64,000 nucleotides of DNA from the NCBI RefSeq assembly GCF_001422645.1, contig NZ_LMLR01000012.1, positions 224,451-288,450 on the forward strand, given 5' to 3'. Shown here piece by piece: positions 1-8,128 of this stretch. Numbering within the stretch: position 1 is the first letter of the stretch; each line of letters opens with the position of its first letter. Below the pieces are notes generated by a model that made no database searches, was not told the DNA's origin, and saw nothing but the letters and a program-made list of their open reading frames with translations. Origin of the DNA: Arthrobacter sp. Leaf69. GTDB taxonomy: Bacteria; Actinomycetota; Actinomycetes; Actinomycetales; Micrococcaceae. Both the position numbers and the translations under genes were made by a program.

Positions 1-312
1 GGTGACGGCCCGGATGAGTTTCAACCCGGCGTCGTGCACGGTATCCACGTCCTCCGGCGTGCGGTCGCCGTGGAGCTGAACCCAACCGAGCCCGGCTTCA
101 CGGGCGACGACGACGGCGTCCGCCGCCGCCTCGTGCCGGAAGACGCCGACGGCGGGGAGGCCGGCCGGGACGTGGGCCAGGAGCTCCCGGGCCTGCGCCG
201 GAGTCACTTCGCGGGGGCTGCGGGTCAGGACGAAGCCGACGGCGTCCGCCCCGGCCTCCGCGGCGGTCCGCACCGACTCCGGGGTGCTCAGCCCGCATAC
301 CTTGACGAACAT
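1..312 (-). CDS. trpF: Phosphoribosylanthranilate isomerase, N-terminal part (gene runs off the window)
   Basis: Cytoplasmic tryptophan-biosynthesis enzyme that isomerises N-(5-phosphoribosyl)anthranilate to the carboxyphenylamino-deoxyribulose phosphate (TIM barrel). The first 104 residues are visible and the C-terminal half lies beyond position 1. Seen: KVCGL at residues 4-8 with the family's catalytic cysteine at residue 6, ADAVGFV at 22-28, SPREV at 32-36 and VQLHG at 78-82. These are the usual TrpF landmarks in the right order. The start is the ATG at 312, followed directly by the KVCGL strand. The general-base aspartate of the family would lie off-window. It faces away from hutD across a gap that holds a 23-bp inverted repeat. 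No other trp gene is visible. Confidence 0.85.
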   Translation of the reverse strand, partial: MFVKVCGLSTPESVRTAAEAGADAVGFVLTRSPREVTPAQARELLAHVPAGLPAVGVFRHEAAADAVVVAREAGLGWVQLHGDRTPEDVDTVHDAGLKLIRAVT

Positions 313-404
313 TCGGCTCCTTCTGGTGTGTTTCCTACTTCTGTCTCCGACGTTTCTGCCTCCGACCGTAGCAAGGACCGAGGCCTGCCGGCTTGCCCGG
401 CCCG

Positions 405-461
405 CGAGGTGAGACTTCGCGCCCATGTTTGCCGGGAGCATGGGCGCGAAGTCTCACCTCG
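405..461. repeat. Perfect 23-bp inverted repeat between divergent trpF and hutD
   Basis: The arms 405-427 and 439-461 are exact reverse complements, separated by an 11-base loop. The element lies between the starts of two divergent genes, so it is not a normal terminator. It could be a dispersed palindromic (REP-like) element or a very long operator. Confidence 0.85.
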
Positions 462-491
462 GCGCTCGTGGCCGGCGGATAGGGTGGAGGG

Positions 492-1154
492 ATGGAAATC
501 ATCCGCTATGCCGAGCTGAAAGCCCAACCCTGGCGCAACGGCGGCGGGGTGACCCGCGAGGTGGCCAGCCATCCTGCGGGCGCATCTTCCGCGCCCGGCA
601 CAGGAGACGGAGGCTGGGACTGGCGCGTGAGCATCGCCGAAGTGTCCAAAGCGGGCGACTTCTCGGCGTTCCCCGGCATGGACCGCGTCCTCACGGTGGT
701 GGAAGGTGAATTGCTGCTGCTGAGCGTCGATGGCGCCGAGCACCCGCTAGAGAAATACCGTCCGTTCCGGTTCTCCGGCGAAGCCGCTGCGGCCGGTTCA
801 CTTCCCACCGGCGACATCCGGGACCTCAACGTCATCACCCGCAACGGCGTGTTCAAGGGCTACACCTCCATCATCGAACTCTCCAAGAAGCGGGCGCATC
901 CCGTGTTCGGCGGCCAGCTGGGGATTCTGCTGCAGGGCCAAGCGGCGGTCACCCCCGGCACAGCCGGAGCCGGTCAGGCCGGCGTCGAACCCGCCGACGC
1001 CGCACCGGCCGGAACAGCCGGCGCGGCTGGAACCCCGGACGGGCCGACGACGCTGGCCCGCTATGACGCCGTCGTGGGTTCCGATACGGACACTCCGGAG
1101 ATCCTGGGCCGCGGCTTCCTGGCCGTCGTGTCGATCGACCCGGTCAGCGACTAA
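492..1154 (+). CDS. hutD: HutD/Ves family protein
   Basis: A cupin-fold protein of 220 residues. The HutD/Ves family accompanies histidine-utilisation genes in some bacteria and has no settled biochemical activity. Seen: the family signature PWRNGGGVTRE at residues 13-23, and a cupin-like core with the aromatic FRFSGE stretch near residue 92. A run rich in Ala, Gly and Pro at about 150-180 looks like a low-complexity insertion. The ATG at 492 follows the purine-rich stretch GGTGGAGGG. No other hut gene is nearby. The last codons overlap the end of the convergent permease gene by 4 bases. Confidence 0.8.
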   Translation: MEIIRYAELKAQPWRNGGGVTREVASHPAGASSAPGTGDGGWDWRVSIAEVSKAGDFSAFPGMDRVLTVVEGELLLLSVDGAEHPLEKYRPFRFSGEAAAAGSLPTGDIRDLNVITRNGVFKGYTSIIELSKKRAHPVFGGQLGILLQGQAAVTPGTAGAGQAGVEPADAAPAGTAGAAGTPDGPTTLARYDAVVGSDTDTPEILGRGFLAVVSIDPVSD

Positions 1155-1978
1155 CCCTCCGCAGCTTTCACCCGCGTTCCGCCGATTCCCACTGAATCCT
1201 GCGACAGGCGTTGCGCGAGCCAGATCGGCACAATCGACACGACGATCAGGACGACGGCCACGACGTTGACCACCGGCGCCTGGTTGGGCCGGAAGAGGTT
1301 CTGCAGGATCCAGATCGGCAGGGTGGTGTCGCCGGCGCCGATGGTGAACGTGGTGACGATGATCTCGTCGAAACTCAGCGCGAAGGCCAGCAGCCCGCCG
1401 GCCAGCAGGGCGGAGCGCAGCTGCGGGAACGTGACCAGCCGGAACGTGGTGAACACACCGGCGCCAAGATCGGCGGACGCCTCCTCCAGGCCTGCGTGCA
1501 TTCGGCGCAGCCGCGCAATGACGTTGTTGAACACGGTCACCATGCAGAAGGTGGCGTGCGCGATCACCACCGTCCACATGCTCAGCGAGACCCCCAGGAT
1601 GGTGGTGAACATGTTGTTCAAGGCGATGCCGGTCACGATGCCGGGCAGCGCGATCGGCAGGATCACGAGCAGGCTGATGACGTCCCGGCCGAAGAATTTG
1701 TAGCGCAGCAGGGCCAGCGCCAGGAGCGTGCCCAGCACCAGCGAAATGACGGTCGACACCGCCGCCACCCACAGCGAGGAAACCACGGCCTCGCGGACGC
1801 CGGTGGAATCCAAGGCCCGACCCCACCACTCCAGGGTGAACCCCTGCGGCGGCCAGCCGAAGGTCCGGTCCGCGTTGAAGGAGTTCACCACCACCAGCAG
1901 CAGCGGGACATAGATGAAGAGGAAGACAAGCGCGGTGACGACGCCCAGGATGACTTTGGCACTTCGGGAAAGTCTCAT
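1151..1978 (-). CDS. potC: ABC transporter permease, PotC-like (polyamine type)
   Basis: Inner-membrane permease of a spermidine/putrescine-type importer, the last gene of the leftward four-gene operon. The 275 residues start with a basic tail (RLSRSAK) and a strong membrane segment at about 11-32, with about six segments in all. The cytoplasmic EAA loop that docks to the ATPase is visible as EEASADLGAG around residue 160. It lies 41 bases after potB. PotC of this class pairs with PotB to form the channel. The substrate (polyamine or another small cation) cannot be told from sequence alone. Its stop codon overlaps the end of hutD. Confidence 0.85.
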   Translation of the reverse strand: MRLSRSAKVILGVVTALVFLFIYVPLLLVVVNSFNADRTFGWPPQGFTLEWWGRALDSTGVREAVVSSLWVAAVSTVISLVLGTLLALALLRYKFFGRDVISLLVILPIALPGIVTGIALNNMFTTILGVSLSMWTVVIAHATFCMVTVFNNVIARLRRMHAGLEEASADLGAGVFTTFRLVTFPQLRSALLAGGLLAFALSFDEIIVTTFTIGAGDTTLPIWILQNLFRPNQAPVVNVVAVVLIVVSIVPIWLAQRLSQDSVGIGGTRVKAAEG

Positions 1979-2019
1979 GGTGCTCCTGCCGCCTGTTCCG
2001 GGCTACACGCCGCCACTGT

Positions 2020-2949
2020 TCACAGGCTGTTGAGGGCGCCGGAGCGCCGGACGATAAAGAGGTACAGGGTGATGATCGCGATCGGGACCAGCGAGACGGC
2101 CGCGGCGAACGGCAGGTTGTTCGCGGCCCCCACGTTCGCGTAAACCACGGTGCCGAGCATCTGGGTGGTGCCTCCGACGATCTGGGCCGTGATGTAGTCG
2201 CCCAGCGAGAGCGAGAACGTGAAAATGGTCCCGGCAATGATGGAGGGCACCAGCAACGGGAACATGACCAGGCGCATGGTGGTCAGCGGTTTCGCGCCCA
2301 GGTCGCCGGAGGCCTCCAGCAGCGAATCGGGCACCCGGTCGAATCCCGCGTAGATCGGCAGGATCATAAACGGCAGCCAGATGTAGGCCAGCGTCAGGAT
2401 CACGGCGGTTTCACCGTACCCCGGAGATTCCAGCCCGATCGGCGTCCCCAGCCACTCCAGCAGTCCGCCGTCGGCGAGCACGTTCCGCCACGCGTAGGCC
2501 TTCACCAGGTAGCTCGCCCACAGCGGCATCAGCACGGCCACCACCAGCAGCTTCTGCCACCGGGGGCTGGATACCTTGGCGATGAAGAACGCCATGGGCA
2601 GCGCCAGGACCAGGTCGATCAGCGTCACGGCGATGGCGATCCACAGTGTCCGCAGGGTGATCCGCTGGTAGACGGGATCGGTCAGGACCGTCACCACGTT
2701 TTCCGTGGTCCATTCCGTGGACACCTTGCCGGTGAAGGTGTCCACGGTCCAGAACGCGGTGATCAGCAGCGCCGCGAGGGCGGCGATGTAGACGAGCACC
2801 AGCCAGCCGGCGGGGGCGGTAACCAGCCCCGCCAGCCGAAGGTTCGGCGAGCGGTGGAGCAGCGCCGAGAACTTGTGGGCCTTGGGCCGGGGCACGGCGG
2901 CGGCTGCCGGGGGCGTGCCGGGGACCGGGTGCTGCGTCTGGAGCGCCAT
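2020..2949 (-). CDS. potB: ABC transporter permease, PotB-like (polyamine type)
   Basis: Second permease of the importer, 309 residues with the ATG at 2949, one base after the stop of the binding-protein gene, which implies translational coupling. A longer in-frame reading exists upstream, but it would lie inside the binding-protein gene. Seen: a Pro/Ala-rich cytoplasmic N-terminus, a first membrane segment near residues 32-54, and an EAA-like loop (EASGDLGAK) at about 210. It should form the heterodimeric channel with PotC. Confidence 0.85.
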   Translation of the reverse strand: MALQTQHPVPGTPPAAAAVPRPKAHKFSALLHRSPNLRLAGLVTAPAGWLVLVYIAALAALLITAFWTVDTFTGKVSTEWTTENVVTVLTDPVYQRITLRTLWIAIAVTLIDLVLALPMAFFIAKVSSPRWQKLLVVAVLMPLWASYLVKAYAWRNVLADGGLLEWLGTPIGLESPGYGETAVILTLAYIWLPFMILPIYAGFDRVPDSLLEASGDLGAKPLTTMRLVMFPLLVPSIIAGTIFTFSLSLGDYITAQIVGGTTQMLGTVVYANVGAANNLPFAAAVSLVPIAIITLYLFIVRRSGALNSL

Positions 2950-2950
2950 G

Positions 2951-4138
2951 TCAGCCCTTGATCTCCGTCCAGGTCTTCGTCCACTCCGAGTAGTCGGTGC
3001 ACTGGACGTCCGTCCGGCCGTCCAGGCATTTGGCCACCGGAGTGGTCCAGTACCAGATCTGCTCCGCGTAGGCTTCGTCACCGGAGTGGTAGGTCTCGCA
3101 GTGCGCTTTGTCCTTGGTCAGATCGCACGCCTTGGGGTTGGCCGGCGATTCGCCGAAGTACTCCGCCACCGCCGCGTTGGCCTCGGGGCTGGCGATGTAG
3201 TCGAGCCACAGGTAGGCGCAGTTCTTGTTCTTGGACTCCGAACCGATCATCCACGTGTCCGACCAGCCGGTGGCGCCCTCTTCGGGGAGCAGGGTCTTCA
3301 CATTGGTCCCGTTCTCGACGGCGATGTTGGCCCCGACCTGCCACGTGGTGCCCACCACGGTGCTGCCGCTGGCGAAGGCCTGGACCTCCTTGACGACGTC
3401 GCTCCAGTACTCGCCGATGTGCTTGCGTTGCTCCTTCAGCAGTTCAACGGCTGCCGCGAGCTGGTCCTTGTCCAGCGCGTAGGGGTTCTTGATCCCGAGT
3501 TCCGGCTTGTGCGCCATGAGGTACACGGCCGCGTCCGCGATGTAGATTGGCGAGTCGTACGCGGTGACCTTACCGCTGTGCTGGGCGGCGTCGTCGAACA
3601 CGGCCCGCCAGGACGTGGGCGCCGGGGTGACGGTGTCCACGGAGTACATCAGCAGGTTGGCTCCCCAGCCATGCGGCATCCCGTAGTTTTGGCCGTCCAC
3701 GGTGTTCCACGCTTTGTCCTTCAGGAACGGGTACACGTCGGCGTAGTTTTTCAGCAGGCTCATGTTGACGGGCTCCACGTCGTTGCCGGCGATCAGCCGC
3801 AGCGAAGCGTCGCCGGAGGCCGAGACGACGTCGTACTGGCCGGTGCGCATCAGGGTCACCGCTTCGTCCGAGGTGCCGAACGGCTTGAAGCTCACCTTGC
3901 ATCCGGTCTGGGTCTCGAAGGGTGTCACCCAGTCGACGGCGGGGTCGTTGCTGCCGTCCTCGACGTAGCCCGGCCAGCCGAGGATGGAGAGCTGTCCTTC
4001 GCCGGCGCCGATTTCGGTCTTGACCGGCTGCGCGGACGGGCTGGCCGAGCCTCCGCCGGTGGTGCCGCAGCCTGCCAAGGCGAGGGCTGCCGCCGCGGCC
4101 ACCCCAACCACGAGGGAGGCCCTATTCCTTGATGCCAT
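2951..4138 (-). CDS. potD: Extracellular substrate-binding lipoprotein, PotD-like
   Basis: Binds the substrate outside the membrane and delivers it to the PotB/PotC channel. The 395 residues begin with a lipoprotein signal peptide: a basic start, a hydrophobic Ala/Leu core and the lipobox LALAGC with the acylated cysteine at residue 24. The mature part has the periplasmic-binding-protein family 1 pattern, for example GWPGYVEDGSND early on and ANLLMYSVDTV in the hinge region. It is flanked by the ATPase gene upstream (62 bases) and the permeases downstream. Polyamine is the default substrate for this family, but related binders take other small amines. Confidence 0.85.
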   Translation of the reverse strand: MASRNRASLVVGVAAAAALALAGCGTTGGGSASPSAQPVKTEIGAGEGQLSILGWPGYVEDGSNDPAVDWVTPFETQTGCKVSFKPFGTSDEAVTLMRTGQYDVVSASGDASLRLIAGNDVEPVNMSLLKNYADVYPFLKDKAWNTVDGQNYGMPHGWGANLLMYSVDTVTPAPTSWRAVFDDAAQHSGKVTAYDSPIYIADAAVYLMAHKPELGIKNPYALDKDQLAAAVELLKEQRKHIGEYWSDVVKEVQAFASGSTVVGTTWQVGANIAVENGTNVKTLLPEEGATGWSDTWMIGSESKNKNCAYLWLDYIASPEANAAVAEYFGESPANPKACDLTKDKAHCETYHSGDEAYAEQIWYWTTPVAKCLDGRTDVQCTDYSEWTKTWTEIKG

Positions 4139-4200
4139 GATCCTTACCTTTCGTTGGAGGGGTGAATCAGAAGCAGGCTCCGCGTGACGCCACGCCGACG

Positions 4201-5277
4201 TCAGGTGCCGGTGGACGACGGCAGCCAGACAGCGGCGTCGTCGTCCCAGCTCACCGTGACGCGCCGGTCCACAAGGTCCGCGTCGCCGCCGGGCAGCGTT
4301 TCCGGCGCCAGAACGACGACGGCGGGACCGCCGTCGAGCTGCACCCGCACCTGGGTGGCGTGCCCCACGTAGACGAGTGACGTGACGGTGCCGGGGCGGG
4401 AGGTGACGCCAGTGCGCGGTTCCGGGGCCGCCGTCCAGGACAGGCGCAGCCGTTCCGGCCGGATGCAGACCTGCTCCGCGCGGCCGTAGAGTTCCTGGGC
4501 GTGGGCGGCGTCGAAGATATTGGAAGTGCCCACGAAGTTGGCCACGAACGCCCCGCCCGGGCGCTCGTAGATCTCGTGCGCCGTCCCGATCTGTTCCACG
4601 CTCCCATTGTTGAAGACGCCGATCCGGTCGCTCATGGTCAGGGCTTCCTCCTGGTCATGGGTGACGAAGATGAAGGTGATGCCCAGGGAGCGCTGCAGTT
4701 CCTTGAGTTCCACCTGCATCTGCTGCCGGAGCTTGAGGTCCAGGGCGCCCAGCGGCTCATCCAGCAGCAGGACCTTCGGCTGCACCACCAGTGCACGGGC
4801 CAGCGCCACGCGCTGCCGCTGGCCGCCGGAAAGCTGGGCAGGCTTGCGTCCGAGAAACTTCCCCAGCTGCACGCGTTCCAGGGCTTCGCGGGCCCGCTCG
4901 TGGCGCTCCTTCCTGGCCATGCCGCGCACGCGCAGGCCGTAGGCGACGTTGTCGATGAGGGACATGTGCGGGAACAGCGCATAGTCCTGGAACACCGTGT
5001 TGAGGTCGCGTTCGAAGGGCGCCATCCCCGTGACGTCCTTGCCCTCAAGTTCGATGCTCCCCGAGGTGGGCAGCTCGAAGCCTGCGATTAGGCGCAGGAC
5101 AGTGGTTTTGCCGGATCCCGACGGCCCCAGCATGGAGAAGAATTCACCCTGGCGGATGTCCAGGTCCACGGCGTTGACGGCGACGGTATCGCCGAAAACC
5201 TTGGTGAGTTTCCGCAGGCGGATCGCAGGAACCGCGTCCGATTGCGTCTGCCTGCCGGCGGCGAGCGTTTCGGTCAT
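4201..5277 (-). CDS. potA: ABC transporter ATP-binding protein, PotA-like
   Basis: Cytoplasmic ATPase that powers the importer, 358 residues with ATG at 5277. Seen in order: Walker A GPSGSGKTT at 51-59, Q-loop FQDYALFPH, signature LSGGQRQRVALAR, Walker B LLLDEPLGALD, the switch histidine in FVTHDQEEAL, and a C-terminal TOBE-like regulatory half. An open frame continues far upstream, antisense to the GntR gene, but has no coding character there. It is the first gene of the operon. The 225-bp gap before the divergent GntR gene must hold its promoter. Confidence 0.9.
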   Translation of the reverse strand: MTETLAAGRQTQSDAVPAIRLRKLTKVFGDTVAVNAVDLDIRQGEFFSMLGPSGSGKTTVLRLIAGFELPTSGSIELEGKDVTGMAPFERDLNTVFQDYALFPHMSLIDNVAYGLRVRGMARKERHERAREALERVQLGKFLGRKPAQLSGGQRQRVALARALVVQPKVLLLDEPLGALDLKLRQQMQVELKELQRSLGITFIFVTHDQEEALTMSDRIGVFNNGSVEQIGTAHEIYERPGGAFVANFVGTSNIFDAAHAQELYGRAEQVCIRPERLRLSWTAAPEPRTGVTSRPGTVTSLVYVGHATQVRVQLDGGPAVVVLAPETLPGGDADLVDRRVTVSWDDDAAVWLPSSTGT

Positions 5278-5329
5278 GGGATGCGCCCTAACTCCGTTGC
5301 CGGATCGTCTCAGATGCGACACAGCGGGG

Positions 5330-5345
5330 TGTGATCCAGGCCACA
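5330..5345. promoter_or_regulatory. Imperfect CRP/GlxR-type site in the potA-gntR divergent region
   Basis: TGTGA at 5330-5334 and CCACA at 5341-5345 are separated by 6 bases. This is one mismatch from the TGTGA-N6-TCACA consensus of CRP and actinobacterial GlxR. It lies about 60 bp upstream of potA. The assignment is by pattern only. Confidence 0.35.
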
Positions 5346-5502
5346 ACAGGCTGCTGGGCCAAATACTATTACTCCATAGGTTTTGTGTATAGACCCCCGC
5401 GAAAGCCCGCATTAGGATGGCTTCAACCGGGGCGCGGGCAGCCCCCAGCGCCCGCTCCTGGTTCTGGAACCGCGACGCCAAAAACTGCCAGGGAGGCCCC
5501 GG

Positions 5503-6243
5503 ATGCTGCTGACACCGCAGGGCGCCTCCCGGAGCCTGGCGGCCGTGTTCACGCCGATCAAATCCCGGGGCCTGGTGGATGAGGTGTGCGGCCGGATAGA
5601 ACAGGCCGTGGAAACCGGGTTGCTCACCAGCGGCCAGCGGCTGCCCAACGAAACGGAACTGGCCGCCGCCCTGGGGGTCTCCGCGGTGACCGCCCGGGAG
5701 GCGCTGTCGCAGCTCCGGACCTCGGGCATCATCCGCACGGCCCGGGGCCGCAACGGCGGAAGCTTCATCGCGGATGACGTCCTGCCCTCCCGGGAACGCG
5801 CCCTGGACCAGCTCCGGGAACTGACCCGGCTCCAGATCAGTGACCTGGGACTGCACTACCAGGCCATTGCCGCAGCCTGCGCCAGCGTCGCCGCCCGGCG
5901 CTCCGACGCCGCGGACATGGCTACCTTGCGGTCCTTCATCCCCAGCACGGAGGAGGATCCGTTGCACTGGCGGCTGGCCCTCTCCGAGTTCCTGCTCGAG
6001 GTGGCCGCCATCGCCCGCTCGGCCAGGCTGGCCCGGGAACTGATCCGCCTGCAGGCAGACCTCGGCCCCCTGACGCTGCTGCCATGCGCCGACGCCGGAT
6101 ACCGTGCCAGGACCAGCGGCCTTCTCGAGGAGGTCGCGGCCGCCGTCGAAGCCCACCAGCCGGCGGCAGCGGAAGCCGCGGTGAAAGCCCTGGTGGCCGC
6201 CACCACGGACTGGTTGCTGACCGAGCAGTCCCAGCGCTACTGA
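5503..6243 (+). CDS. GntR-family transcriptional regulator, divergent from the pot operon
   Basis: Probable regulator of the divergent importer. In the 246 residues, the winged helix-turn-helix spans about 20-95 (LPNETELAAALGVSAVTARE is the recognition region), followed by an all-helical effector domain of FCD size. The conserved FCD metal ligands (Asp and three His in the usual positions) are not evident. LHWRLALSEF keeps only one His, and the later helices read SGLLEEV and LVAATTD. So the ligand may be bound without metal, or the domain is divergent. The start ATG 5503 was chosen because it is the first in-frame ATG; the upstream RBS is weak (GGCCCCGG). The cache-domain gene follows 28 bases later. 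Confidence 0.8.
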   Translation: MLLTPQGASRSLAAVFTPIKSRGLVDEVCGRIEQAVETGLLTSGQRLPNETELAAALGVSAVTAREALSQLRTSGIIRTARGRNGGSFIADDVLPSRERALDQLRELTRLQISDLGLHYQAIAAACASVAARRSDAADMATLRSFIPSTEEDPLHWRLALSEFLLEVAAIARSARLARELIRLQADLGPLTLLPCADAGYRARTSGLLEEVAAAVEAHQPAAAEAAVKALVAATTDWLLTEQSQRY

Positions 6244-6271
6244 CCCCGTTCCTTCGAGCCAAGGACTCCCG

Positions 6272-6985
6272 ATGCCTGAAACCACCGCCTCCCCTGGCCC
6301 ACTGACCCTGGACGCCGCCGGGGAGCTCGACGCCGCCGTCACCGGCATCGAGTCCAGGCTCGCGGCGTGGGCGTCGGAAACGGGAGCCGCACTGGCTGCG
6401 CTCTCCGCCAAAGTCACGGGCACCGCCGTTGACAAGCTCATCCGTCCGGTGGTCGAAGAACTGGTGCGGGCCCCCGACAGCTACGTTGCCGGCGCCGGCT
6501 TCCTCGCGAACGCAGGGCTGCTGGGGCCCGACCGCAGCTACATCGCCTGGTGGCAGGGCGAGGAGATGGAGCATGTGGACGCCCTCGCCAACTTCAGCCC
6601 CAACTCCATCAGCCGCTACGTCAAGTCCGAGTGGTTCCGCGTCCCGGTGGAAACCGGACAGGCCCACGTGACCGGGCCATACGTGGATTTCCTGTGCACC
6701 GACGAATACGTCCTGACCTTCACACACCCGGTGTTCTGCCGCCCGGACGGTCCGGTGGTGGGCATTGTGGGGATGGACGTCACCGTGCAGCGGCTGGAGC
6801 GCGGCGCCATGCCCGGCCTGCGCCGGATCGGCGAACGGGCCACGCTGGTGAACTCCGACGGCCGCGCCATCGTCTCGGCAGCCCCGGACATCGCCGCCGG
6901 GGACCTCGCCGCCGCCGAGGAGGGCTGCGGCGTTTATCCCGCGGGCCGCAAGTGCCGGATCTGGAGCGGCGCGACGGCGCTGTGA
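6272..6985 (+). CDS. Free-standing cache (PDC) sensor-domain protein
   Basis: A 237-residue protein that looks like the sensing half of a dCache receptor without the usual membrane anchors or signalling output. Seen: an N-terminal helical stretch (about 15-70), then a PAS-like ligand pocket with SYIAWWQGEE near 88, SEWFRVPVETGQAHVTGPY around 120, and the typical FTHPVFCRPDGPVVGIVGMDV strand pair at about 150. Neither a signal peptide nor a transmembrane segment is visible. It lies 28 bases after the GntR gene and near the pot operon, so it may bind the same ligand inside the cell. The function is inferred from fold and context only. Confidence 0.65.
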   Translation: MPETTASPGPLTLDAAGELDAAVTGIESRLAAWASETGAALAALSAKVTGTAVDKLIRPVVEELVRAPDSYVAGAGFLANAGLLGPDRSYIAWWQGEEMEHVDALANFSPNSISRYVKSEWFRVPVETGQAHVTGPYVDFLCTDEYVLTFTHPVFCRPDGPVVGIVGMDVTVQRLERGAMPGLRRIGERATLVNSDGRAIVSAAPDIAAGDLAAAEEGCGVYPAGRKCRIWSGATAL

Positions 6986-7008
6986 CCTGACACTGCGGCC
7001 TGCCCTCG

Positions 7009-7113
7009 AGTGCTCCCCACCGGCTCCCTCGCCCTCGCAAGCTCGGCCAGGGAACCCTGCCGGCGTGGGCCCAACTGCCGTTTGAGGGTGCATAAGGGCA
7101 TCTGCGGAGCACT
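7009..7113 (-). repeat. 105-nt element bounded by 8-bp inverted repeats, copy B of a dispersed repeat
   Basis: AGTGCTCC at 7009-7016 is the reverse complement of GGAGCACT at 7106-7113. The first 65 bases (7014-7080) align closely with the reverse complement of 9901-9960, sharing the core CTCGCAAGCTCGG and AGGGAACCC. This is non-coding and looks like a small dispersed or MITE/REP-like repeat. The strand label is arbitrary. Confidence 0.6.
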
Positions 7114-7203
7114 TGATGCTGGCTACGACTTCTCCCCGGGCCGGCGGGTTCGCCCCGCCGCCGGGGCGTTGCTAAGCTGGAATGAAGGCCCCATCTTGGG
7201 CCT

Positions 7204-7244
7204 CCGGACGACGGATCAGTACCCGGCACGCGACAAGACTGGCC
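7204..7244 (+). promoter_or_regulatory. Guanidine-III (ykkC-III) riboswitch
   Basis: Three blocks appear in the order expected for the actinobacterial guanidine-III aptamer: CCGGACGA (7204-7211), GTACCCGG (7219-7226) and ACAAGAC (7233-7239). Self-complementary CCGG blocks can form the pseudoknot helix. The stem TCAGT (7216-7220) with ACTGG (7238-7242) closes the second helix with one G-U pair. The aptamer ends 2 bases before the AGGAG ribosome-binding site (7247-7251) of the exporter gene, which suggests control of translation initiation. The consensus is from memory of the Thermobifida fusca aptamer. Confidence 0.85.
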
Positions 7245-7256
7245 ACAGGAGTAGTC

Positions 7257-7580
7257 ATGTCGTGGTTAATTCTCATTCTTTCAGGCTCGTTGGAGGCCGT
7301 CTGGGCTGCAGCCCTGCACCGGACAGCGCAGGCCACGGGCCGCCGCCGGATTGCACCGGCCGCAGTCTTCCTCATTTCCGTGCTCGCCAGCACCGGCGGG
7401 CTGGCCGTCGCCATGCAGTCCATCCCGACCGGAACCGCCTACGCCGTCTGGGTGGGCGTCGGTGTGGTGCTGACCTCGGCCTACGCTATGCTCACCCGTG
7501 TGGAACCGGCGACGGCGGCGCGGATCCTGCTGCTCGGCGGGATCGTCGCCTGCGTGGCCGGCCTGAAGCTGGTGGCGTAA
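7257..7580 (+). CDS. SMR-family guanidinium exporter subunit (Gdx/SugE type), first of a pair
   Basis: Four-helix small multidrug resistance protein of 107 residues, the usual family length. It carries the membrane-embedded glutamate in SGSLEAVWAAAL (residue 12) and the Gdx/SugE signature GTAYAVWVGVG. ATG 7257 sits 5 bases after AGGAG; longer in-frame starts would run into the riboswitch. Gdx proteins exchange guanidinium for protons, and the guanidine-III riboswitch directly upstream supports that over a broad-drug EmrE role. The second SMR gene follows after 2 bases, so the two probably form a heterodimer. Confidence 0.88.
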   Translation: MSWLILILSGSLEAVWAAALHRTAQATGRRRIAPAAVFLISVLASTGGLAVAMQSIPTGTAYAVWVGVGVVLTSAYAMLTRVEPATAARILLLGGIVACVAGLKLVA

Positions 7581-7582
7581 CC

Positions 7583-7975
7583 ATGGCCGCGGACCGCACA
7601 GCGAAAATGACAAACAAAGCACCGGCCACCACGGTGGCCTGGCTTATCCTGCTCGCCTCCGCCGTGCTGGAGGCGGTCTGGGCCACGGCCCTGGGCCTCT
7701 CCGACGGCTTCACCCGGCCGCTGCCCACCCTCGTGTTCGCGCTGACCGCGACCCTGAGCGTGGTGGGGCTGGGCCTGGCCGTGAAGCGCATTCCGCTCGG
7801 CACGGCCTACGCCGTCTGGGTGGGGATCGGCGCGGCCCTGACGGTCGGCTGGGCGATGGTGACCGGCGTCGAACCGGCCAGCCCGCTCAAACTGCTGTTC
7901 ATCGCGGGCATTGTGGGCTGCGCGGCGGGCCTGAAGCTGCTGCCGGCCTCCCCCGCTGAATCCCCCCGGATTTGA
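7583..7975 (+). CDS. SMR-family guanidinium exporter subunit (Gdx/SugE type), second of a pair
   Basis: Partner of the preceding SMR protein, 130 residues with a 15-20 residue polar extension before helix 1. The key glutamate lies in SAVLEAVWATAL and the signature reads GTAYAVWVGIGA. The gap to the upstream stop is 2 bases, so the two are co-translated under the same riboswitch. Paired SMR genes commonly encode heterodimers whose subunits adopt fixed opposite orientations in the membrane. The longer, Arg/Lys-containing N-terminus here could bias topology. An alternative start is the ATG at 7607. Confidence 0.87.
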   Translation: MAADRTAKMTNKAPATTVAWLILLASAVLEAVWATALGLSDGFTRPLPTLVFALTATLSVVGLGLAVKRIPLGTAYAVWVGIGAALTVGWAMVTGVEPASPLKLLFIAGIVGCAAGLKLLPASPAESPRI

Positions 7976-7979
7976 GCCA

Positions 7980-8014
7980 GTACGACGGCGTGTCCCGGCG
8001 ACGCGCCGTCGTAC
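7980..8014 (+). terminator. Hairpin after the SMR pair
   Basis: Perfect 11-bp arms at 7980-7990 and 8004-8014 with a 13-base loop, starting 5 bases after the second SMR stop. There is no T-tract, so it is a terminator candidate of the GC-hairpin type only. Confidence 0.5.
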
Positions 8015-8128
8015 CGGCACAGCGAGATTCAGAGGTGGGGAGAATCCGGCGCCAAGGCCCGGAATAGCCGCGCACCCATCGGAGTTCTTGGCTGGGACAA
8101 CACTTCCGGCAGCGAATGGAGACCCAAG

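Noticed and set aside
5278..6441. N-terminal extension of potA through the GntR gene
   Set aside because: It would be antisense to a regulator with clear motifs, and the ATPase domain begins properly at 5277.
7160..7256. Guanidine-I (ykkC) or guanidine-II (mini-ykkC) riboswitch
   Set aside because: The conserved CUAGGGUUCCG and CUGGUCCGAGAG blocks are missing, and only one ACGR loop is present. The guanidine-III blocks fit instead.
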